The notes under the pieces were generated by a model. That model had not been told where the DNA came from. It did no database searches and worked only from the letters and a program-made list of their open reading frames with translations. From Rhea pennata (lineage: Eukaryota; Chordata; Aves; Rheiformes; Rheidae), in assembly GCF_028389875.1 (NCBI RefSeq), contig NC_084702.1, forward strand, positions 47,677,053-47,741,052: a DNA stretch of 64,000 nt, given 5' to 3'. This document shows positions 50,401 through 62,400 of this stretch, one piece after another; the first letter of the stretch is position 1, and every line of letters starts with the position of its first letter. The position numbers were made by a program, and so were the translations under genes.

Positions 50401-53400
50401 TTTAAGGGTGAGTGCACTTAATTTCTGGAATAATCATCCATGACACTCTGGTATTGGTACATTCTTTATAGACAAAAATGGAACAACAAATAGTTTCATT
50501 TGTGTGGTTCCTTCCTGTACTTTTGCCAAAGAGTACTTAGCAGTCTTTGTAAGCAGATTTATGAAACTCCACCAACAACCTCTCTAAATTAACAAGGTAG
50601 ATTTATCCTAAAGACACTAGTATGATACTAAACTGTGTAGAAGGCTAGATTATTTCAGTGGCATGAAGACAGTGAATCCTGGCTATCTCTCTCCAATTTG
50701 GAATTTACTCAATAAAATGCAAAAGGATTTCAAGGAAAAAGTAAATAACTAAGTTAGGTTAGCCTCTGCCCCCTCAAATCACTTTAACATACATTTTGCT
50801 CCTAGCTATGAAGAAGAATAGACACTTATTACTGTCTCTCAACAGATCTTTTAAAAACATTTTAAATGTTTGTTTTCACACTTATAGTATTAAGCGGTAG
50901 GCAGCTATAATGCAGGCATTTACAAGGATGAAGGCTGCTTTCATAAGGAGTCATCTGTCATAAGGCATTGTGGAGTGCTGTACTGTAGAGAACTGCAATA
51001 AGAATGTTAAGATTAATATGCAAATGCCTAGCCATGGAAACGGTAGAAGCAAGAGCAATAAAATCAGCATATTTTGATGGCCTCAAACTAGCAGCTCATC
51101 AAAATCCCTGCCCATTCTAAGTGCATTTCTAAGGATTAGAAAGGTTAAGAGAAAAAGGACAATGAATAAATCCTAAAGACACAGAGGTGGGAAATGGATC
51201 ACTGTCAGCTTCTTAAAGGGTACAGAAAGGCACATCTAAAGCCAGCACCAACCAAACTATGCAAGAAATGTGATCAGGAGAAAATTGCCAGCATTCCTTG
51301 TCCTGTCACTGCAAAGAAATTAGACCAGACTGCCTGAATACATGCATCTTGGAGCCTGAAAGAGGACAGACCACTAGCACACGTCTGGGTACTTGTGCAC
51401 ACGTAGACATGAGAATGTGAGTGGAAAAACAAATTAAAATCATCATCCATCCCCTATTATGACATCTCTCATTTAGCTTTGCTACACTGTTGCTATAATG
51501 TTGCAACAGCATTTCCTGCACTAGATGCATCACTTTACTAATCAGAAGTACGCACGGATTACAGGGACACAAAGTCTTCCCCTAAAGGCAGATGTCACTT
51601 GTAGAGGCATTTGTATTAAGCTCAGGCCTAATAAACTTTATTGCAAGTGGACACTGCTCTAAAGTATCAGTACAGAACAGCATTACCTCTAAGCAAATAA
51701 CTGTTTTTCACAATTATTAATACATGCAGACATTTTCTTAATTCTGACTTTAATGAAGATGCAACAGAAAATACAATCAGATCCATTTTCCACTTTCTTA
51801 CAGAGAGGATAAATGTTGGATACACAGATGCATCCATAGCAACAAAAACATGTCCTGTACCTTGTATTTTGAAGATGACATCAGCTAGCATAGGTGTATT
51901 AAAGAAAAGCCTGAGAGAAGTATTACACAACCGTTTTATTTGATGAGATCTGCAGTCCTTTAAATTGTTGAGCTGCAAAATAAATTATTAATAAAATACC
52001 GTCATGTATAGTTGCTCACAGGATAAATGACTTTTAGATATCATTTATATGGAGAAACTAAACAATACCCTTTCACTTTGCACATTCTTTTGCTAATGCT
52101 ACTCAACCGTATCTCTCATGCACATAATTCTGAAAAATTCAAACATTATTCACATGGACACTGTTTGGGCACAAACCTGTAAAAACTCAAGCTTGGAGGC
52201 ACTGTAGGAAGAGCACTTACATCCATGTTTGAGTTGTGCAGATCTAGGCACACACCTTTCTGCAGTATGCCAGAGCTGCCCATACTCTGGCCACACAGTT
52301 CCTCCACAGTAATGCTATTTATTAATTCGAGGCAGTCAAGAAGTCATGTTTCTTACTAGACAAGCCTTGAGATTGTTTGCCACAAATGCAGGTGGAATTC
52401 ACAGGTCTAACTATTGACTTCTAATAATGTGGGCATACTAAAATAGAGAGCCTCAAAACCTATTATTTTGAGTTACTTTTTTCTATTTTTTTCTTAATTA
52501 AAAAAAGGAATTTAAAACTATCATTCTGTACATAAAAAGAACAATATCAAAATCATGTTGCTAGATTATAGTAAGTGAAACCCAGATGAAGTTGAATTAA
52601 ATCTTAAACAGTAAAAATCTTTTTAATGTAATGAATATTTAATGTTACCAAGCAAATCATTTCTATCATTTCATTTCATTTCATTTCATTTCATTTCTAG
52701 TTCTCATGCCTTTGAATAAAAACTTTTAAATGTGAAATAAATGTATGCTGAAGACATGAAGAAAACACAAAAGGAAAAAACCCTCAGACTTAAGTTTTCA
52801 GGACTTCTTAAATCCAATCTTTTGAACTTTTAGTTTTTGACACTGAGGACTAGTAAGCCTACAACTAAAAGATCAGAAGCTTAAAACAGCTAAGTAACTT
52901 TTGATCTTTATGATTTCTCAAGACAGTCACAGACTATTTCCCATTTAAATTGACAGAAAGATTTTGTACAATTCCTACAGTATCAGGGATTGTAGTTCTA
53001 CGTGTAAATAGCTGTTTAAATTAATTCTACTATGTAACTATTAGCACAATGTGACATAAATTACATTTTACTGTGAAGTCATTTTCTGAATTGAATATGT
53101 TATCACAACATTTATAAGAGAAACCATCTTTTCCAAGCTACTGCAAAAGCAAAGCTTTGGGGTATATATCCAGGACAGTAAAGCTTTCCTGGGCAGTCTC
53201 TATCACATGAGAATTAGTAAAACATAATCATATTGTCAGACAATGTGCAAAGCAGGAAATGTAAGTAATCCTTTTATGAGATCTACTTATGTGCTTTTTA
53301 CTGATTATATTATATTAATTCTGCACATTAGATCACCATCTATTTCTTTCTATTTTGTAAATGCATATGAGCTTCCCACTGTTAATAAAAGATTATGTAA

Positions 53401-56400
53401 ATCAAAATAAAGTTAAAATAAACACTGTAAAGGAAACAATGTCTACAAAATAATTTTCTAAGAACTTAACTAACTAATACTAAAAGTTACCACAGAAGAG
53501 TTAGATGTACCTTCCCCGGAGTTTTCAGGATACATTTAACTTTCTCAAGAACATGTTCAGTTTTTTCAGGATCTTTTAGCTTCTTTTTTATATCTTCCTC
53601 TAACTGTTCCCATTGGAAAGCACCTGTCACAAAAGCAAATAAAGTTGATTTATAAATAGAATAGGCACAGGACTCAGCAGGCAGAAGAAAGATGACATCA
53701 GCTCCAAACAGTTCTTACAGAAATTATATTTTAGCACTTCTGTCAGCTGGATCTTTATGCTCAGAAAGTTAAAAATGCAATTCTGCCATGATCAAACTTT
53801 CACAGTAAATTGGTGATGACTTTTACAAAGATTCTACCAAGTATAGACAGTATGTCTGAACTTAGACCTTCAGCGCTCTCTAGAGTATTCAGACATGTTA
53901 ATTTCACTGGGGAAGAAGAGAGAAGAAACGCATCTAGCTGTCCTGGACTACATTAGAAATACGAACACCTAAAATTAGTCAAAGCCATTAAGAAAAAGAC
54001 CAAGAGCATTTAAAGGAAAACTACTGTTTGAGAGCATAATATTTGGTATTAAATAACATTATTATAATTTACAATATCCGGTATTATAAATAATTCCATT
54101 TTAGTAGAATATCTGTGATCAGCTGTTTAATAAAACACTGGGATAAAACCTGGAAAGGAGGATGTTTCTACCAGAATCTATTAGTTCTGTCTCCATTAAA
54201 TAAGTGCTGCTGAATCTGTTCAAGGTAGCCAAAAAGTGCTGCACTGGAAGTTACTGCCTCATTACTGCTGGCAAACATCTAAGTGTGCTAGCATCTCAGC
54301 TATTGTTCACAGATCATCATGCTAACTTAAACTGCCACTGGATCCTCCTTTACAAAGCAGCTTTCTCTCATTTTGACTCTACAAGAAAGTTAAACCTGCA
54401 TTTCATGTCTCAATTATGTACCAAATGCACAAAGGTAATACTACAGACAATAAAAGCTTCTTGCGAGGCTGAATAGACTGAGAGGAAAAAAAGTCATTGT
54501 ACAAATCACGGATGTTAGGAGAAAAAAAAAAAAAAGAAGACAACAAAACAATTTGATTGCCCTGAAATATTCTCTGGGGAATTTTAGGATAGTATGGTAA
54601 AGTATCCATAAATACTATATACTACATATAACACTATAATACTAAATACTACATATAACAATGTAAAATTTGGGAACGATTTTTAGAGAAAAAGAAAAAG
54701 AATCTAAAGCTTTTACATAATCCTTAGGAGACATATCAACTGTGTGATCATGCTCTCCTAAAGGCATTTTAATTCAAGATAAAAATTGCCCTATTACAGA
54801 ATGGAAGATTAAGGCAATCCTCAGCTCCCTTGCTTTCAGAATCATTTTCTGTGATTCCTCCATGCTCAGTCACTATATATTGCAGTTGGACATTTAATAA
54901 AAATACTGAATATCTCACTGTTTATCAGAATTCTTCAGTATGTGTATTACTGCTTACATAACACAAGAGGTTTCTGAACCAGAGAAGTTTACAGCACAAC
55001 TGAATATCAGTAACGAAAGAAAAGCATATTTGCAATGGAATTTCTTGTTTTCAGAGTCAAAATTACAGTGATTTCTTTGTTCTCCCAATGTTTTTTTCCA
55101 CAAAACAGAACATGCTGTCCAGCTTTAGAATACATTTATTCTTATAGCCTGAGAAGGCATCTTGTTGACTTGGAGTAGAATCTAGCCCAAACTGTCAAGA
55201 ATTTCTTGATAGCAAATAAAATATGTATTATTACCAAATTTGTTAACTGCAACTCACATGACAGTAGACAAGGAAACAGATTACAAAACACCATAGTTTA
55301 AGCTTATACTCTTTGCTGAACTAAGTGTCAGATACACATGGGGTTTATTTCAGTCCTCATTCATAGGGTCAAAAAGTCTGTAATAAGGAGGATTCAGAGA
55401 CAGAATAAAGTTCAGGATAAGCATTATTAATTAGCATAGCTCTCAAGGCAGTCTGTGATACAAAAGACTGAAACAGCATTCAGGAAATGATACAGCACAG
55501 GACACCTTAAGCTCTATCAGCTCTTACATAAACAGAATGGATGGTCAGTTTTTATAATCTCATAAACAGAATGTAATGGCAGTATAAGGCTCAAAACAGT
55601 GACACTATTCTGATCTGATCTGTTCTCAGTATGCGCCTCAAACGTCATCCCTCAAATGTACCAAACAATTCAATGACTTAGGGCAATTCCCATCAGATGG
55701 CAAACTGACTCAGACCAGAGTTTAATCTATGCCATACACAAAGTTTCTCATCTGTTTGGGTAATGGTTGACATAAACAAAAGTGAAATTAATATATACCA
55801 GGTAGCAACTGTAATGTTTGTAAACAACAGTCGATGAAGATAATGCACTTATCTTTCATCCAATAAAATGTCAAGTTTAATCCTCTAGTTATGTAATAAT
55901 TTAGGTTTATATCCATTTACACCAGACAAACCACTGCATCTGTTCTTTATGGTCAACACTGGTTTTGAAAGTACTAACCAGGAAATTTTCAAGATATAAA
56001 CTGTAATGGAAAGATGACAAAGCCTCCCCTGTGGCTTCACAAGCCTATGTCCATTTTAGTTACCCTTAAATGAGTTTAAGGCAGAAATTCTTTTCATATG
56101 TCAGGTAGGTATCATTCTACAGGAGTTAAGTATGCTTTCTTATATATGCATCTCTAAGAATATCTAAGAATATAAGGTACTTCTATCAAAAAAAAACCTC
56201 TTTCACCCAAAGATTAATAGGCAATATTTTAACTGTTTTAACGAACAGTTAGAATTAATTTTAGTTAGGTGAGGTCACTGCCTGTATTTAATTAGTAGCA
56301 AGACATATGCATTTTATCTTAGTCCCCTGCACTCAAGCCAGTTAATGATGTCCTCTTTTCAGTAGTACAGGATCAGGAAGAGAAAGCACTTAATAGTTTT

Positions 56401-59400
56401 ACTTAAATAACCCTACATTCTCTTCAGCATATTTAGAACATGCAACTATTTAAAATATTTTGGAGGTCTCAGGTCATAAACTGTTTCAAATTTTGTTGGT
56501 AAAGCTTTTAAGTGTTTTTGATGTAGTTTATGGATTGGGTTAAATAAAATATCACATTTAATTTCTGTTCATTGCATTTCATATGATAGTTAATATGCAA
56601 AAAGCATGTATTTTAATGCAATTTAGGTGAAAGACAGCTTTCAATTAGACATTGTTCCTAACAATCACAAGGGATAAATAGATGTAGCAATACAGCACAA
56701 AAAAAATTATCCTGTCAGAAGTGTATTTCTCAGGATAACAGACATACACCTTAGAAACACATTTGCTGTAAAAGAAGTAATTAGCTGGAACCATTCTCAC
56801 AGGATACCTGAATAAATGAAGTGTAGAATATCTGACAAACAAGAACAGAAGACGGAGTCTTTAACAATGACTCTTACTGGAGGGTTGCATGATGAGCCAC
56901 TGCTAGGAACTGAAAACACAGCCTCATTGTTCACTGCAAAGAGACTCTGTGCAGTCCGTATGATAGCAGAATCGTGAATATCAGCTGGACTCTTCACATT
57001 GAAAAGTAACATGAAGACATGGCTTACAGAGCACAAAATGATCTTGTGAGCTTCTACTACTTTCTTTAAGTCTTCTGAGTAAAATATCACATCCACACAC
57101 TGGCAGCAGAACAGCAAGTTGTGTAAATCAGAGTCATAATGCGAGGCTTCACCTCTTAAGATTGGCATTTTTTCTATAAAAGATAATGAGTTGGTCTGTA
57201 AATTGTAAGTATTAAGTATAGTACATTTTTTCCCAGACATCTGATCAAATGAAAACCAATTTTTAAAGAAAATATTTTATAAGAAAATGTCTTATATCTT
57301 GCTTGAATATGTTTATATTCTAACATGTAAAATATTCTAACAATGGAATTAGTTAGTAGAACTAAACTATTTAGTAAACAATATCCACTATTTTACAAAA
57401 CCTATTTAGGCACTTATATTTAAAAGAAATGATTACCAAGCCTAAAAGCTCTGAGCGAATTTCTAGCAAGAGTGAGAAAAAACAGCTGCATATTTAGGAC
57501 TAAATACCTGTCAGTAATCCTTTCACTGAACATTCATATTAGACACTTAGAAATCAAATACACCTCCCCCATGTTTTATTTACAGTAAATTAAAACTATT
57601 ACTTCATAATATTACGTTATTACAGCCGTTACATTGTTATTACAGGCCAGTCAGCGTCACCTCCATCCCTGGAAAGGTAATGGAACAGCTCATTCTGGAT
57701 GTCATCTCCAAGCACATGGAGGAAAAGAAGGTGATCGGGAGTAGCCAGCATGGATTCACCAAGGGGAAATCCTGCTTAACCAATCTGATAGCCTTCTCTG
57801 ATGGAATGACTGGCTGGGTAGATGAGGGCAGAGCAGTGGACGTTGTGTACCTTGACTTCAGCAAGGGTTCTGACACTGTCTCCCATAACACCCTCCTAGA
57901 CAAGCTTGGGAAGTGTGGGTTAGATGAGTGGACTGTGAGGTGGATTGAGAACTGGCTGAAAGGCAGAGCTCAGAGGGTTGTCATCAGTGGTGCAGAATCT
58001 AGTTGGAGGCCTGTGGCTAGTGGAGTTCCCCAGGGCTCAGTACTGCGTCCCATCCTGTTCAACATCTTCATCAACGACATGGATGAAGGGACAGAGTGCC
58101 TCCTCAGCAAGTCTGCTGATGATACCAAGCTGGGAGGAGCAGCTGACACACTATGAGGGCTGTGCTGCATTTCAGAGAGACTTGGACAGGCTGGAGAGTT
58201 GGGCGGAGAGAAACCTCATGAGGTTCAAGGGCAAGGGTAGAGTCCTGCACTTAGGGAGGAATAACCCCATGCACCAGTACAGGCTGGGGGCTGACCTGCT
58301 GGAAAGCAGCTCTGCAGAGAAGGACCTGGGAGTCCTGGTGGACAAGCTATGTGCAAGCACTGTGCTGTTGTGGCCAAGAAGGCCAATGGTATCCTGGGTG
58401 CATTAGGAACAATGCTGCCAGCAGGTCAAGGAAGGTGATTACTCAGCTCTAGTGAGGCCACATCTGGAATACTGTGTCCAATTCTGGGCTCACCAGTGCA
58501 AGAGAGACATGGAACTACTGGAGAGAGTCCAGCAAAGGGCTACAAAGATGACCAGTGGACTAGAGCATTTCCACTATGAGGAAAGGCTGCAAGAGCTCGG
58601 CCTGTTTAGCCTGGAGAAGACTGAGGGGGGGGATCTTATCAATGTCTACAAATACCTTAAGGGAGAGTGTCAAGAGGATGGGGCCAGACTCTTTTCAGTA
58701 GTGCCATGTGAAAGGACAAGAGGCAATGGGCACAAAATTGCAACACAGGAAGTTCTGCCTGAATATGAGGAGGAACTTCTTCACTGTGAGAGTGAGAGAG
58801 CTCTGGAATAGGTTGCCCAGAGAGGTTGTGGAGTCTCCTTCTCTGGAGATATTCAAAGCCCGCCTGGATGCAACCCTGTCTAACATGCTCTATGTGACCT
58901 TGCTGAGCAGGGAGGTTGGACTAGATGATCTCCAGAGGTCCTTTCCAACCTTATCGATTCTATGATTCTATGATTCTATGATTCTTTCATCAAATGGACC
59001 AGAAAATCGCTATGATTTTTGCACAAATATATTAGAGTTCCATTGTGATGCTACATACTGCTACAAAAGTCTCCCAAAATAAAGCATCACTAAAAGATTA
59101 TGCAATTATAGCAAAGTAACTACAGTAGCTGACGACAGATAATACCGAGCACAATAACTTTGACAAAACATTACTTGCATAAAATATATATATATATATA
59201 TATATATAACAAACAATATAGTAGAGATCAGATATTAGTGAGCACCTGGTTGTTCAAGCTGAGGTGGTTTAATTCGATGGCACTTCTGGTTCTTTTTTCT
59301 TTTCTTCATTTTTTCAGATGACTTTTGATTCAAACTTTGGATCACAAAATATTCCAGCTAAAACATGAAGTGCTTTTTAAAAAACTACTAGTTATTTAAG

Positions 59401-62400
59401 AACAAGCTTAAATCAAATTAAGAATAATGAGTGGGTATTATATACAAAACTGAAGCTACTGCCGTTACGAACAGTAATCGAGGTCATCAGAGTCCTAGTA
59501 CTTCTTCATCACTGGAAGGTACTAAATGTAGTTGAAATTAGCATAATTTAAAAGACTACTAATTCCAAATGATGATGATTAATTCTCTTCTATTTAATCT
59601 TGGCAAAAATGACAGGTATGTGACCAGAAAGAAAGTCACTTTACTAAGCTTAGTAGATGACCAGAAATAAAGTCACTTTACTAAGCTTAGTAGATGCTAG
59701 CTATAGAATTACAGAAAAGAATCAGACTTGATAAATAATGATCAGGAGCAAGTGATGGAAATAATAAAACAGTACTTAATGTCCTCAATTTGAAAATAAC
59801 CAACACTACTAAATAATGCTAAACTATCTTCTAACAAAGACACATTAAAATGTGATGTGTTTGACCAAGGTTTGTTTTACTGGAAGCAGAAGACAGGCAT
59901 GATCACTATAATAAGAATGTACCTGAGGTGAAATGATCTGTTTTACAAGAGCAAAGAGAACATAAAGGGTAGTTCAGTTCTAGTTAACATATGTGATAAA
60001 CACTTTTATCACATTAGGTATTATTACAGTGTAGAGAAAGCTTTATAAAAACTAAAATAATCTTCTGGTTGGACAAGATGTTGAGTGGATTCCTTATTCT
60101 TAAGTGGAAGCAAATGGATCCAATTAAGATTGTCCAAGTGTTTGTGCCAGCTATTTCAAGTTACTGTCAAATCCCGTGCAACGTACACTGTACCTATATA
60201 CCAGGAACAACAGTAGTAAAGATGATATGAAATTATTATGCCAAACAAACTACATTTATATCTTCAAACCCAAATGCTACCTTGAAAGTAAAGGTAAGGT
60301 TCAACAAGATGCTGAACTTATCTCAAAATATGGAAAATTAGGTATTAGTATAAAGTTCAGAAATAATTTTATTCAGAAGACATCTAACAGACTAGGTCAG
60401 AAACTGCACAGCAGACTTCCCTGTTTTCAGGACTGTGACACTGGGGGGAGGAGCTAATCATAGATGATGCATTTTAACAACCTTTGCTGTTCTTGCCTAG
60501 TTCAACTTCACTGCAAGTGACTGCATGTTCTACTCTGGGTTCTAAACTGCTCAATTACTGTAACTGAAGCAACTACAGGAATACGTTAAAAAATCAGTCA
60601 CTTTAACATTCTCACTGTACATGTAGAACAATTATAAAAGATTGAGCAATAAAAATCTAAAAATATTAGAGGACTATAGATTATTCAGATTGTAAATGAC
60701 CTCTGGAGGTCACTTAAGGAATTGCATTATTTACATACTTTCCATTTGCACTACAATGTTATAAATTGAAGCCAAGATTTGAACTAATTATTAGAAAGAC
60801 TTGCTCTATACCGTAGTTATAACACTACAATTTCTCACTTACCACGCCTCCAAAATATTTTTGTATATAGAAGTCATTAAGAGTATGCAGTTCAAGATAT
60901 GTAGCTCCTAATTCTTTAGCAAGCTGAATTCCTTCAGAAGTAGTAACACAGTTCCTTCTGTCTGAAGTGCACAGTGGGCATGTACAAGGCACTTCTGAGA
61001 AAACAAATGACTTGTGTAAGTTGTTTTCATTAAATAATTCCAAATACTTTCTAAATAATTGTAAAGATGTATTATTTAGACAATAACAAAAAAGGAAAAG
61101 AGAAACATAACAAATCTATGAGTATGGCAAAATAACTTCTTTGTAATTAATTAAAAATATTAACTACTACACAAAATCAGTTTGTATTACATTAGCAATT
61201 TTTAAAATTAAATTTTGTTAAAGTAGAAAAGTCATGCAGGACTTCTGGAATTCAGGTTTGGTGTGCATTCTAAGTATGCTTATATTTATATGTCTTTTAT
61301 TAGTCTTTAATTTTTAAACCTGTAGGTGCTGTTATTCACTAATGGCATCCTTAAGATTATTTATTACTACCTGTCAATGGAGGAAGTACATAAAATAATG
61401 GAAGGGATAAATTGCCACTACAGTCCTGGTCATGTATATACTATAGAATATGATTTAATTACACATTTTATATATAAATTCTTATCCTAAAACATATATT
61501 TTTGAAGATAACTCCTAGTTAACTGAAAAAAAATCTAAACGTGAGTCACATTGACACAACTTTGCTTGATGCTGCTAGCAATTTGACAGCTATGAGCATG
61601 CTTTGAAATACATATTTTACATTACATCCCTGTATTCTCAACTATGTATAACATATATTAACACAGCTATTTCCTTTGGTGGCACCATTCGCTACTACAA
61701 AGGATTAACATCCTGATAGCTTGTATGAACAAATGGCTGTGCTCACACATACCTCTTCAAAGAAAAAGGCTTTGTGTGTGCATAGCAGTCTACTGAAACA
61801 GTAGCAAAACTATGATCAGAAAATACTGACTTCTCTCACAATGAGATTATTGAACAGGAAGACAAAGAACAAAAAAAATGGAAAAATACCAATAGTAGAG
61901 TCAGTCAGATTGGTGGTATAATATGCTTGAAAGAAAAAGCAAAGGTGTAAGAAGGAAGAGGAGTTGAGGGAAAAAAAACATTAGTTAATTGATTTCATAA
62001 TGTCAATCCCATCAGAATGGCATATTTACTATTACTGTATAAGACAGCACAGTTACATTTTACCATTATCAGTGAATTACAAAAGAAAAAGAAATTAATT
62101 TAGAGCATTCTTTAACAGTCCTTTCTGGGTCACTGACCAAAGAAATTTATAAATAAACCCTGGTAAAATGGAACATTATGTCCAGAGAGGATACATTTCA
62201 CATAGCTTAATATTTATTTGCATGTTACAAAATAAATCTCTGTACCTACATTTTATAAATCCTGTCCCTTATTCATAGCAGGAGGAATGCTCAGAAACAC
62301 TTGTTTTAGCCAAATGTTAAAAGTACAAGACAATTCATAGGTTCCATTTTGACATTTATCATTTTGCCTTAGAAGTAAACTAAAAACCTAAAAAAAAAAA

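Larger units (their letters stand above)
57174..59245 (-). other. RHOBTB3: RHOBTB3 intron with antisense CR1
   Basis: A 2.07-kb intron, about two-thirds of it a CR1 fragment in the opposite orientation (57641-58986). A (TA)12 run lies at 59185-59208. Confidence 0.85.

Noticed and set aside
57680-58406. Reverse-transcriptase open frames as a host gene
   Set aside because: They are part of a truncated CR1 retrotransposon with frame breaks and a typical CR1 tail.
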